Shown piece after piece: positions 45,799 through 54,390 of a stretch of 64,000 nucleotides of DNA. The notes beneath the pieces were generated by a model. That model worked only from the letters and a program-made list of their open reading frames with translations. It was not told where the DNA came from and did not search any database. The stretch is from NCBI GenBank assembly GCA_016932235.1, contig JAFGDF010000242.1, positions 10,770 through 74,769 of the forward strand, written 5' to 3'. The position numbers and the translations under genes are program-made. The stretch comes from Deltaproteobacteria bacterium. Lineage in GTDB: Bacteria; Desulfobacterota; DSM-4660; Desulfatiglandales; HGW-15. The first letter of the stretch is position 1; each line of letters begins with the position of its first letter.

Positions 45799-46212
45799 CT
45801 ATGACTGCCGCCTGAGAATCATGGTCAAAATGTTCTGATTATCCTTTCGTTCATATTTAATCTCATCCATCAATTTTTTAATGAAAAATATACCCAGGCC
45901 TCCTGCTTTACGTTCCGACACGCCCAATGAGATATCAGGATCCTCATGGGTAAAAATGTCAAAGGGTACGCCGCTGTCCGTAATCCTGATCATCAGATCA
46001 TTCTTTCCGTCCATGATTAAAGAGATCTCAATCTTTCCATCGGGATCATCCGGGTAGGCGTAATTACAGATGTTCACGACAGCCTCTTCGAGACAGAGGG
46101 TGATCCGGTCCGTCTGGCCTTTTGAAAATCCATGTCCCTCCGCGAAGGCAGTTACAAATTCTATAAATCTGCCGAGGTTTTCAAGCCTTGCAGGCAAATT
46201 GATCCGATCCAT
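45799..46212 (-). CDS. RsbW-type serine kinase/ATP-binding protein
   Basis: A 137-residue GHKL ATPase of the anti-sigma type, with all boxes intact: N box ITLCLEEAVVNICNYAYP (about 42-59), G1 box ITDSGVPFDIF (about 76-86) and G2 box GGLGIFFIKKLMDEI (about 102-116). Such proteins phosphorylate their STAS partner on Ser and hold a target inactive. The STAS gene lies 35 bp upstream and the SpoIIE phosphatase downstream. No sigma factor is encoded anywhere in the window, so the released target is unknown. Confidence 0.85.
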   Translation of the reverse strand: MDRINLPARLENLGRFIEFVTAFAEGHGFSKGQTDRITLCLEEAVVNICNYAYPDDPDGKIEISLIMDGKNDLMIRITDSGVPFDIFTHEDPDISLGVSERKAGGLGIFFIKKLMDEIKYERKDNQNILTMILRRQS

Positions 46213-46247
46213 GTAATTACCCGGCCCTGTCTCAGAGTATGGATAAA

Positions 46248-46580
46248 TTAAACTTTTAAAAGAGCGGTTTCCACGGATTCATATATAGGCAGTATGGCGC
46301 TGAATCCGGAAATCTCGAATACCTCCCTGACCACATCTTTCAGGGACGTAAGGATGATATTACCGCCTTCTCCCTTTATCGTTTTTGAGGCTGAAAGCAT
46401 GCTGCGAAGACCTGCGCTGCTTATGTAATCGAGACCGGATAAATCAATAATGATCAATTTTTCCTCCTTCCCTATTATCTCCCCGATCTCTTTGTCAAAT
46501 TCAGTGGCGGTTATAGCGTCCATTCTTCCTCTGACCGTCATAATAACAACCTTTCCTTCTTTCCTGCTTGCTATCTCCAT
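46248..46580 (-). CDS. STAS-domain anti-sigma-antagonist-like protein
   Basis: A 110-residue STAS protein. The phosphorylation loop IDLSGLDYISSAGLRSML (about 45-62) holds the Ser-Ser-Ala-Gly site, with Ser55 the likely acceptor. It should be phosphorylated by the RsbW-type kinase encoded 35 bp downstream and dephosphorylated by the SpoIIE phosphatase. The start ATG at 46580 is short of the upstream 5'-nucleotidase stop by 29 bp, so the genes are co-transcribed. Confidence 0.87.
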   Translation of the reverse strand: MEIASRKEGKVVIMTVRGRMDAITATEFDKEIGEIIGKEEKLIIIDLSGLDYISSAGLRSMLSASKTIKGEGGNIILTSLKDVVREVFEISGFSAILPIYESVETALLKV

Positions 46581-46609
46581 TTTTCCCCCCGTTTCTGTTT
46601 ATATCTGTT

Positions 46610-48193
46610 TCAATTTATAATTGTCAGGCGACCTTCAACCATTGGCTTCACTTTGCCAGCTTTTTCAATGTATTCCCGCAGCGCATCGGCATCCACAAAT
46701 CCGGTGTCGGTTTTAGGCAGGTCTTTCAGCATCGCATAGCCATCACCGCCTCCGCCCATAAAGTTATTCGTCACCACAGTATAGGTTTTTTCCAACTCAA
46801 TAGGCGTATTACCCACCATCACATTTTCAGGAACTTTTTTGTTGTTGGTCCAGCTCAAACCTGAGACATGCAGGAATGCTCCCTGACCATCCTCAACCAT
46901 TGCAGCATACGTAAGCAGTTTCATGATCTGAGCGCCCGTCATTTTTATAATCACAAGCGTATTACCGAACGATTGGACCGTCAAGAGATCACGATAGGTA
47001 ATAGTGCCCGCCTCTATCGATGCACGGATACCGCCGCCATTTTGGAAGGCAATGTCAGCTCCGGTTTTCACGCGCATCGCGTCGGTTATCAGGTTCCCCA
47101 TGTTCGTCTCCTGTGAACGCACCAGCTTTCTGTCACCATCAAGCCTTAGTAATGCTTCGCCAATCGGCCGCGAGAGGAGTTCATCGGACCGGGCCAGGTA
47201 AGGTGATAACAGCTCAACAATCTGAGGATCTTCGACATAGGCTGTGCCGACATACATGTAGTAGTTTTTATCATTGTAAGTGATCCGTTTCGTTCTGTTC
47301 ACGGGCAGTAGGTTGTAGGTATGCTCAGTCACGGTATTTGCATCGCTGTCAACAGTCAAATCCAATCGGCCGACATATTTTCCGTATTCACCGGCCTGCA
47401 CAATCAGGGTATTGCAAACAACTTCCGGTTGCTCCAGGGCGTCGTGTGTATGCCCGCCAACAATCACGTCTATGCCCTGAACGGCCCCGGCCAGCTCAAC
47501 ATCGCTCGTTGCATCAAAGCCTATATAACCATATCCGCCTTCTTTAAACCCGAGGTGGGTCAGGGCGATAACGATGTCAGCTTCTCCACGCAACTTTGGC
47601 ACCAGTATTTTTGCCGTATCAATGGCATTTTTGAATTCCAGATCTTCCACATACTCCGGCGTGGCTATGATCGGAACTTCTTCGGTCGTCAGGCCGAAAA
47701 TCGCTACTTTTAAGCCCTCAAACTGTTTGATGATATATGGTTCTACAAGGGGTTCCCCTGTGGCCTGATTTATAACATTTGCCGATAATAACGGAAATTC
47801 AGCCCATCCAATCTGTTTCAGCAGCACTTCTTTATAGAGTTTGTCAAATTCGTGATTCCCAAGCGCCATAGCATCATAGCCTATCATATTCATGGCCTTG
47901 AAATCAGGCTCGGCATCAAGCATATCCGATTCCGGAGTGCCCCGGTTTACATCCCCTGCTGAAAGCAGCAGTGTATGGCCGCCGGCTTCGGCAACTTCCG
48001 CCCTCACAATATTCACCAGTGTTGATTGGGCCGCCACTCCTCCCGTGTAATTGGAAGTCCTGAAATGTCCATGCTGATCGTTAGTGTGCAGGATGGTCAG
48101 CTTATAGGTTTTTGACAATGCCGCGGAGGAAAATACAAGCAGGGAAACAAGCACGAGGGTGATGATGAAGCGTAAAGGTTTCGAGATTTTCAT
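46610..48193 (-). CDS. Secreted 5'-nucleotidase/2',3'-cyclic phosphodiesterase (UshA family)
   Basis: A 527-residue exported enzyme. An N-terminal signal peptide (about 8-27, ending SSAALSKT) is followed by the metallophosphatase domain: ILHTNDQHGH (about 34-43), SAGDVNRGTPES, ALGNHEFD, ALTHLG and VGGHTHD. The C-terminal 5_nucleotid_C domain has ETNMGNLITDAMR, FQNGGGIRA and TVVTNNFMGGGGDGY. It would release nucleosides and phosphate from nucleotides outside the membrane. It sits between two STAS genes in the partner-switching operon, and nucleobase permeases lie on both sides. This supports a nucleotide-scavenging theme. Confidence 0.87.
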   Translation of the reverse strand: MKISKPLRFIITLVLVSLLVFSSAALSKTYKLTILHTNDQHGHFRTSNYTGGVAAQSTLVNIVRAEVAEAGGHTLLLSAGDVNRGTPESDMLDAEPDFKAMNMIGYDAMALGNHEFDKLYKEVLLKQIGWAEFPLLSANVINQATGEPLVEPYIIKQFEGLKVAIFGLTTEEVPIIATPEYVEDLEFKNAIDTAKILVPKLRGEADIVIALTHLGFKEGGYGYIGFDATSDVELAGAVQGIDVIVGGHTHDALEQPEVVCNTLIVQAGEYGKYVGRLDLTVDSDANTVTEHTYNLLPVNRTKRITYNDKNYYMYVGTAYVEDPQIVELLSPYLARSDELLSRPIGEALLRLDGDRKLVRSQETNMGNLITDAMRVKTGADIAFQNGGGIRASIEAGTITYRDLLTVQSFGNTLVIIKMTGAQIMKLLTYAAMVEDGQGAFLHVSGLSWTNNKKVPENVMVGNTPIELEKTYTVVTNNFMGGGGDGYAMLKDLPKTDTGFVDADALREYIEKAGKVKPMVEGRLTIIN

Positions 48194-48231
48194 GATCTAC
48201 ATCCTTATCTCAATCACGCATAAACCTGGAT

Positions 48232-50502
48232 TCAGGGTATGCATCTTTTTAATGACAAGACTCTTTCCGCAGTATCCGGGGCATGAAAAAAACTTGATAT
48301 CCTTTCCAGCAGAATCGAAGCGGCCACCATTGAAAGCACCTTCCGGTTTATCGGCACTGAAAAACAGACGATGGGCAGGACCCATTCGATCAAGGCAAAA
48401 TAGTATGGAATCATGTCTGTATTCCCCTCTACACTGGCAAGGGCATAGCGTCTCATCTTCCGGCTTAATACAACGCATCGGTTTACCAATTCCGGTTTTT
48501 CCCCGCTGTAACTAATCTCGGGAGACTCGTTCAAAGAAATGGCATGGTAAAATTCAGTCAATAACTGGATGGATTCATGCAACTCCTTTTTTGTGTCAAC
48601 CGGCATTGATTCAATCATGAAAATCGCCTCCAACCTGGCAAAATCGGACACGGCTGAACGGGGCATTGTTTCCGAAAAGTCGATCAGATATACATTCATG
48701 TTGTCATCGAGAAGTATGTTCCGCATGTTGAGGTCGCCATGACAGATCGATGTGTAATAATCAACGGTTGTTTCCCGCAATTCAGGGTAACGGTGTTTCA
48801 GATACCAATAGGGATTAAAGATTTTTACTCCGGTTTTCTGGAGCATGGCCTCGGGATCATCACATGAAACACCTGAAAAAGTTTCGGCTTTTTCGAAGAT
48901 ATGAGGGAAAAAGGTCAGGGAAGGATCATGTTCTCTGAATGGATGGATGGTCCCTTTTGCCGACTGGCCATACCAGGGTTTGAGAATTTGGAGAAATATC
49001 TTATCGAAAAGCGGTTCAAGCCGATCAACAGGCCATTCCTGAAATAGTTGGGTAAGCCACTTCAACCTTGTCTCCTCGCCGCTGATCCCGACAAAGTTGT
49101 AGCGCAGGGCCCCAATATCACCGCAAAGCTCCGTTCCAAGAACCATGGCGCTGTTATTCATGATGAATGGGAGCGCATACTTCCGACACCGTTCGGCTTC
49201 ACGGGTGATCATCTCTCCGGGTCCAATTTTCAGGACGGTCGGTCGCAGCTTCCGGCCCTGTTGATCGAATGATTCAACCTGAAAGGTCTGCGCCGCGTAA
49301 CCTCCGTGCAGGGCCTTCACAACCAGTCTCGATGAATCGGCATACAAACGTCTCGTCAGGAACGGCTTTTGGGGCGGATGTTCAAATCCCTCAGGAGAAT
49401 CGATTCGAATACGCTGAATCGTGGCATCCTCGGTCTGGTTGGCCGTGAACAGCCAAGCCACCGGCAGGGTCACAGATATCAAATATCCTGTTGCCCTCGC
49501 CTCGATGATGTTTTCGAAAGTCATGGCCTCGTTTAACTGGTTAACAGGATCGTTTCCATCCATTGATCGATCAAGCCCGGCAAGCCTGTACTCAAAACAA
49601 CCTGCCTGACGATCTGACGCTCTGAAAAAGGGATGGTTGATCAGTTCAAACGGATGATCAGTCAGTTCCCGGTCAAGTCCCCGGGTCAACAGCCCCGTGA
49701 TGACAGACGGCTCATCCTGGTCGTAATTGAATAAGATGAATGAAGCCAGTTTGGATTCAGGAAAATAATGAGCAATAATTTTTTCGATATGACCTAACAT
49801 CTGTTCAAATGGAATGGGATCAGCCCGTCGTGTAGTGATCTGACATGTCGGTGTATGTCCGAAAGACACTGCTTCAGCCACCATAATGCCTGTTTGAGAT
49901 GGATGATGGGACAGCCGGAAATCACAGGTCAGATCCTTATCATCGGGTAAAAAGATGGCACTATTGAAGGTCGTTAAAAACATCCCCGTCAAGTCGGTAT
50001 TTTCATCAATCCGGCCTATGCCAAATGCCAGACCAAGCTCGTTGTAGGCGGCCAGACCTTGCCGGTGCCATATTCTGGCTGTAATGCCTTCATTTTTTAA
50101 CAGGGATATATCATAGGTTATTTCATCGAACTCCATACTGCTTGAGAATGAAGCAGATTGCCGGTGTTTCTCAATCCATGCTACGGCCTGTTCTTCCGTA
50201 TCTACGATGTGAAAAATATTTTGAAGTCCCGCCACTTCTATTACCTGAACCATGCCGGCCGGCATTCCGAAAATGATCAGGGATCCCTTTCTCTGGGCCA
50301 GGATTTTCGCTGTTATGAGAAGTGAACGAATACCCGAACTGGACAGGTAGGGACATTTTGAAAAATCGGCTGCAATAAAATCCTTGTTGTCAATGATTGG
50401 TTGGATATCATGCTCGAATTGTGCACTTGTAACGGTGTCGAGTCGGCCATGAACCTGGATAATGGTCAGGTTGCCGTATTCTTTTATGCTGATTACCTTC
50501 AT
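48232..50502 (-). CDS. STAS domain fused to an APH-type kinase
   Basis: A 756-residue protein with an unusual order. Residues 1-110 form a STAS domain with the loop FSKCPYLSSSGIRSLLI (Ser-Ser-Ser-Gly near 54-57). Residues about 125-360 form an unassigned alpha/beta region. From about 390 there is an aminoglycoside-phosphotransferase/choline-kinase fold with VLKIGPGE (N-lobe Lys), catalytic HGDLNMRN (588-595) and the metal-binding LIDFSE (Asp about 608). It could phosphorylate a small molecule or protein when its STAS domain changes partner. Its ATG overlaps the sCache gene's stop (ATGA) and the 5'-nucleotidase follows after 38 bp. No close family name is known to me. Confidence 0.75.
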   Translation of the reverse strand: MKVISIKEYGNLTIIQVHGRLDTVTSAQFEHDIQPIIDNKDFIAADFSKCPYLSSSGIRSLLITAKILAQRKGSLIIFGMPAGMVQVIEVAGLQNIFHIVDTEEQAVAWIEKHRQSASFSSSMEFDEITYDISLLKNEGITARIWHRQGLAAYNELGLAFGIGRIDENTDLTGMFLTTFNSAIFLPDDKDLTCDFRLSHHPSQTGIMVAEAVSFGHTPTCQITTRRADPIPFEQMLGHIEKIIAHYFPESKLASFILFNYDQDEPSVITGLLTRGLDRELTDHPFELINHPFFRASDRQAGCFEYRLAGLDRSMDGNDPVNQLNEAMTFENIIEARATGYLISVTLPVAWLFTANQTEDATIQRIRIDSPEGFEHPPQKPFLTRRLYADSSRLVVKALHGGYAAQTFQVESFDQQGRKLRPTVLKIGPGEMITREAERCRKYALPFIMNNSAMVLGTELCGDIGALRYNFVGISGEETRLKWLTQLFQEWPVDRLEPLFDKIFLQILKPWYGQSAKGTIHPFREHDPSLTFFPHIFEKAETFSGVSCDDPEAMLQKTGVKIFNPYWYLKHRYPELRETTVDYYTSICHGDLNMRNILLDDNMNVYLIDFSETMPRSAVSDFARLEAIFMIESMPVDTKKELHESIQLLTEFYHAISLNESPEISYSGEKPELVNRCVVLSRKMRRYALASVEGNTDMIPYYFALIEWVLPIVCFSVPINRKVLSMVAASILLERISSFFHAPDTAERVLSLKRCIP

Positions 50503-51011
50503 AGGTAGTATCCGCTACCGACAATCCATCCGAATGGTTCAAACAGGAGCACATAGGATCGCTTGGGTTGCTCTGTGGTTTGGCCCTTCTTCGGAAACCA
50601 ATATTCGACATAACCGCCGCCGGCCTTACCTTTTGCCACGAATTCCTTTACGTAAAATGTGCCCTTTTGGTCCTTGTCTTCCAGCCGATTCCGTCCCTCC
50701 ACATCTTTTCGACCGTAGAGAACCACGTTGACGCCTTCCATTGTATCGGCCCAGAAATACCCGTCGGTCCCATACCGAAGCTCCCGCAGGAGGTCGGCTC
50801 CAAGCTCCTTTGCCTTCTCAAGTGTCATTGCCCCCTGTTTATGCTTGGTAAAGACGGTTCGAAGCATACTGACCGCAGTTTCGACTTCACTCTTGACGAG
50901 CATGTCCTGAGCCGATAAATTTTCCTGTTTATGATATTGTGCTCCGGCAGATAGACCCAGAAACTCCACACTCAGAACGACTATACACAGCATCATCAAT
51001 AGCCGTTTCAT
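50499..51011 (-). CDS. Secreted single-Cache sensor protein
   Basis: A 170-residue protein. A signal peptide (MKRLLMMLCIVVLSVEF, ending SAGA near 24) is followed by an sCache_2-type ligand-binding domain: helix with KSEVETAVSMLRTVF, then LRYGTDGYFWADTMEGVNVVLYG, and the closing FEPFGWIVGSGYYL. It has no transmembrane or output domain, so it would act as a free periplasmic sensor or a binding partner for the membrane Cache-SpoIIE protein. The ATG at 51011 has AGGAGG directly upstream. It is the first gene of the partner-switching operon and overlaps the STAS-kinase gene by 4 bp. Confidence 0.8.
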   Translation of the reverse strand: MKRLLMMLCIVVLSVEFLGLSAGAQYHKQENLSAQDMLVKSEVETAVSMLRTVFTKHKQGAMTLEKAKELGADLLRELRYGTDGYFWADTMEGVNVVLYGRKDVEGRNRLEDKDQKGTFYVKEFVAKGKAGGGYVEYWFPKKGQTTEQPKRSYVLLFEPFGWIVGSGYYL

Positions 51012-51106
51012 ATATTCTCCTCCTTTATCGCTTTCAATACCCAATATGAAAATCAGCGCCTTTGCTGCCGCTCTTTGCTCGTCGGGGTAGCTGTTACATT
51101 TAGTTG

Positions 51107-51511
51107 TTATGAGTTTGGTTTATAGATCAATGTTGTTACGATACCGCAAACAATGAACTCTATTGTTCCATATATGAACCATTGCAACGCAAGGGTAAAT
51201 GGAATAGGGTATGATGCATATTGATTAAACGCCCCAACAACATTCATCAGAAGGCCTATCAAAATACCATAGCGGATCCCTTCGCCAATCCCTTTTCCTT
51301 CATAATTTTTTGTAAAGATATACACAAATAAAACAGAAAATACTAACGCTGTGATATACATAATCCATGTTTTAGACATAAAGTCCGGACGCCATACACC
51401 CTTTAGATCCTTGTAGGTATTGAGTAAGATAAGGCTATGTATGACATAATCCAGAATCAGTATGGTAATGAATACACCGATGATTGCCACAACGAACCTT
51501 TTAACGTTCAT
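51107..51511 (-). CDS. Four-helix membrane protein of unknown function
   Basis: A 134-residue integral membrane protein with four hydrophobic segments (about 5-25, 48-67, 78-98 and 108-128). No catalytic residues or known family name could be assigned. The loop after the second helix (TKNYEGKGIGEGIRYG) recurs in small membrane proteins of unknown function. The ATG at 51511 follows AGGAGGC. It has its own promoter with a spacer like that of permease 1, and lies 95 bp before the sCache gene, so read-through into the partner-switching operon is possible. Confidence 0.6.
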   Translation of the reverse strand: MNVKRFVVAIIGVFITILILDYVIHSLILLNTYKDLKGVWRPDFMSKTWIMYITALVFSVLFVYIFTKNYEGKGIGEGIRYGILIGLLMNVVGAFNQYASYPIPFTLALQWFIYGTIEFIVCGIVTTLIYKPNS

Positions 51512-51554
51512 AACGCCTCCTTTCTTTGAAAAGAACCCGCTTTTTGATGAATGG

Positions 51555-51583
51555 AGTATAGAGAATAACTCATTGTACGTCAA
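51555..51583 (-). promoter_or_regulatory. Minus-strand promoter of the four-helix protein and possibly the partner-switching operon
   Basis: TTGACG (51583-51578) and TATACT (51560-51555) are 17 bp apart. The spacer TACAATGAGTTATTCTC matches the spacer of the promoter at 42643-42671 at 13 of 17 positions, with the same upstream TTTTGT. This is the only good promoter seen upstream of the operon that runs to 42679. Confidence 0.6.
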
Positions 51584-51961
51584 ACAAAATTGGGAACCAT
51601 CATACTGTGATAATTTGATTTTGGGTTTCTACATAAATCCGTTTCCCGCGATCAAGCATGCTGAAGGAACACACTTTGTCGTGTCAGGCTTTTCGGCCAC
51701 GACGGAGCGTGGCCCTCCATGAGACTTTTAGAGGCGATACAGAAAATATTCACCGCCGTTCTTCGTAAATGAAGAAGTTTCCTCATCGTTCAATCCGGGC
51801 TTTTTTGCATCCGGCGGCTGAGCTGGATTCCTCCAATGACTCCCACCCACAACAGCTCATGCCGGACAACAGACTCCCGCCATATAAAAAATACTTGATT
51901 TTGCGATGATTTATAGTAGATTGCGGTCTGTGAACGAAACACTCTATATTGCGGACAGCCT
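51584..51961. other. Divergent intergenic region with a hairpin
   Basis: No gene seen. A perfect hairpin, GGCCACG/CGTGGCC with a 6-nt loop, lies at 51695-51714 without a T-run. The rest is unremarkable. The cstA promoter must lie here but no convincing -35/-10 pair was found. Confidence 0.45.
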
Positions 51962-53410
51962 ATGTTGATATTTCTTTCAAGTGTCCTGTTGTTGATTGCA
52001 GGTTATTTAACTTATGGCCTTTTTGTTGAAAAGGTATTCGGCATCGACCGATCCCGTCCCACCCCGGCGATTGAATTGGCTGACGGCGTGGACTATGTTT
52101 CAATGCCGGCCTGGAAAACATATCTCATCCAGCTTTTAGATATTGCCGGTATTGGTCCGATTTTCGGCCCGATCATGGGCGCCCTTTATGGTCCCGAGGC
52201 GCTTTTGTGGATTGTTGTCGGATCAATCTTTGCCGGAGGCGTGCATGATTTTTTCAGCGGCATGCTGTCCGTACGAAACGGCGGTGAAAATTTACCGACA
52301 ATCATGGGGCACACACTCGGCAGACATATGCGCAGTATTATGCTGGTGTTCGCCCTGCTGTTGCTCGTCCTGGTCGGAGTTGTATTTGTGCTTAGTCCGG
52401 CCAAAATGCTGGAAAATCTGACGCAAGTGAATGTCGGCTATTACGTGGCCGCAATCTTTATCTATTACTTTGTCGCTACCATCGTGCCTATTGATAAGAT
52501 AATCGGCCGATTTTATCCTTTTCTCGGCGGACTGCTGTTGTTTATGACATTCGGCATATTTTTCGGCATGGTGTTCGGAGGGCATAAATTATTGCCCCAT
52601 CTTAACTTTGTGCAAGTTCATCCGGACGAGTTGCCGATGTGGCCTTTGCTCTTTATTACGCTTTCCTGCGGCGCGATCAGCGGATTTCACTCAACACAGT
52701 CACCACTGATGAGTCGATGCATCAGTAACGAGAAATATGGTCGTTTTGTTTTTTACGGCGCAATGATTTCCGAGGGTATTATCGCCCTTCTTTGGGCAAC
52801 CGTCGGCCTCTCGCTTTATGAGCCGGCAGTATTACATGGCTTGATTGAACAGGGAACAGCCGCTTTCGTTGTAGATGAAACATCGCGGAATTTACTCGGC
52901 GCCGCCGGTGGATTCCTGGCCGTTCTCGGTGTCATTGTTCTGCCGATTACCAGCGGCGATACGGCCTTTCGAAGTGCGCGGTTGATTATCTCGGAGGCTG
53001 CGCATCTACCGCAAAAATCGATCGGCAGACGTCTTCTCATTGCCGTGCCGTTATTTGTTATCGGATTTATTGTTTCCCAGGTCCAATTTGATGTGATATG
53101 GCGCTATATGGGCTGGAGCAACCAGACCCTGGCGACACTGGTTTTATGGAGTGCAGCGTTTTATCTCGCTAAAAACAGCAAGTTTCATTGGATAGCTACC
53201 GTGCCGGCAGTGTTCCTGACCGGTGTTGTTGTGACATTTATATGCTATGCGCAAATCGGATTGCGACTGCCCTATCAAACATCCGTGATCATTGGGGTCA
53301 CAGTAGCGACGCTCTCTTTCATCGGTTTTTTCGCGTATTCGCTTAAAAATGTACGGTTTGCTGACCAAAATCCACTATCACTTTTGTCTAAAAGCACTTT
53401 TAAGGATTGA
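51962..53410 (+). CDS. cstA: CstA-family carbon-starvation/pyruvate transporter, short form
   Basis: A 482-residue membrane protein of the CstA family with about 13 helices. Family regions are GIDRSRPTPAIELADGVDYV (about 27-46), IAGIGPIFGPIMGALYGP (about 62-79), GGVHDFFSGMLSVRNGG (about 96-112) and SGFHSTQSPLMSRCI. It is shorter than the Escherichia coli protein (about 700 residues) and matches the compact version found in many anaerobes. Family members take up pyruvate or peptides. The ATG at 51962 has no clear ribosome site. It is divergent from the partner-switching operon. Confidence 0.85.
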   Translation: MLIFLSSVLLLIAGYLTYGLFVEKVFGIDRSRPTPAIELADGVDYVSMPAWKTYLIQLLDIAGIGPIFGPIMGALYGPEALLWIVVGSIFAGGVHDFFSGMLSVRNGGENLPTIMGHTLGRHMRSIMLVFALLLLVLVGVVFVLSPAKMLENLTQVNVGYYVAAIFIYYFVATIVPIDKIIGRFYPFLGGLLLFMTFGIFFGMVFGGHKLLPHLNFVQVHPDELPMWPLLFITLSCGAISGFHSTQSPLMSRCISNEKYGRFVFYGAMISEGIIALLWATVGLSLYEPAVLHGLIEQGTAAFVVDETSRNLLGAAGGFLAVLGVIVLPITSGDTAFRSARLIISEAAHLPQKSIGRRLLIAVPLFVIGFIVSQVQFDVIWRYMGWSNQTLATLVLWSAAFYLAKNSKFHWIATVPAVFLTGVVVTFICYAQIGLRLPYQTSVIIGVTVATLSFIGFFAYSLKNVRFADQNPLSLLSKSTFKD

Positions 53411-53420
53411 AGGGTTTAAC

Positions 53421-53567
53421 CGCCAAGACACAAAGATCTCTAAGAGGTTTTATTTGTTTTTCTCCTGCCGGAGGCAGTATGAGTATTTTCATTTGCCGTC
53501 TTGTCCGCCTGATTTTTGGCAAATTTCCCGGCAAATGAAAAATTATTCCCTATTCGCGACCTTGGCG
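53421..53567. repeat. Nested inverted repeats between cstA and the acyltransferase
   Basis: A perfect 13-bp inverted repeat (arm TTTTCATTTGCCG) at 53486-53498 and 53529-53541 has a 30-nt spacer. Outside it, CGCCAAG (53421-53427) and CTTGGCG (53561-53567) form a second pair. The phrase CCGCCAAGACACAAAG is of a kind I associate with dispersed intergenic repeats in these bacteria. Confidence 0.5.
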
Positions 53568-53623
53568 CCTGGTTCATGTTAATTTCTTATGGCAACCGGG
53601 TTTCGTATTTCAAGGAGAATATT

Positions 53624-54346
53624 ATGCCGAATTTATTGGAAAACAGACTTGCTCGCGTTGAGAACCTTATTGCTGCAGGACTTGATGCCGGCGCGACGGG
53701 CGAAATTCTGAAGACCATAGAAGGGCCCGCTTTACCGCAGGCTATCCTGGAACGGATAATGCTTTACAATGAAACCCTGCCCCGGGCCGCCGATTTTCCA
53801 TATACATCGCGGCAACGCTATCTTCATTTTCTCTGGGACGCCTTTGACAAAACGCCCTTAAGCCTGATCGTCACTTTTTCCATCCCCTTTCGACGCCTTA
53901 TCGGGAAGCATCTTTTCAAGACGTGCGGCGAGGCAATGATAGCCGAAGAAAATGTCCGGTTCAATTTCGGTCACCTGCTTGAACTTGGAGACCATGTTTT
54001 TTTCAATAGGGGTGTCTTCCTGGACACCAAGGGCGGCATAAGTCTGGGCGACAATGTGGCCCTGGCCGAAGATGTACGGATTTTTACCCATAGCCACTCC
54101 GAGGCATCACATATTGTGCGCAGTTACGGACGGGTTGTGGTTGAGGATTACGCTAAAATCTATGCCGGCGCGACCATTATGCCGGGAGTAATCATCGGCA
54201 GGCAGGCTATTGTTGCCGCGGGAGCCATGGTGAATCGGAATGTGCCGCCCAACATGGTGGTGGCCGGTACACCGGCACGGGTCATCCGCGAGCGTAAGAA
54301 TGAATGCCGCACCGGCGATGAGCTTGATCACATCTGGCTGTTTTGA
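53624..54346 (+). CDS. Left-handed beta-helix (hexapeptide) acetyltransferase
   Basis: A 240-residue protein. The first 100 residues are helical. From about 110 there are hexapeptide repeats (NFGHLLELGDHVFFNRGVFLD split into turns, GGISLGDNVALAEDVRIFTHSH, IYAGATIMPGVIIGRQAIVAAGAMV), with the catalytic His in THSHSE near 160 and the end VPPNMVVAGTPARVI typical of maltose/galactoside O-acetyltransferases. The acceptor sugar or other substrate is unknown. The ATG at 53624 follows AAGGAG. It is convergent with the sensor kinase downstream. Confidence 0.78.
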   Translation: MPNLLENRLARVENLIAAGLDAGATGEILKTIEGPALPQAILERIMLYNETLPRAADFPYTSRQRYLHFLWDAFDKTPLSLIVTFSIPFRRLIGKHLFKTCGEAMIAEENVRFNFGHLLELGDHVFFNRGVFLDTKGGISLGDNVALAEDVRIFTHSHSEASHIVRSYGRVVVEDYAKIYAGATIMPGVIIGRQAIVAAGAMVNRNVPPNMVVAGTPARVIRERKNECRTGDELDHIWLF

Positions 54347-54390
54347 AGGTAATGACAGTTGAGTTATATAAAAAACATCACCATTGCGGA

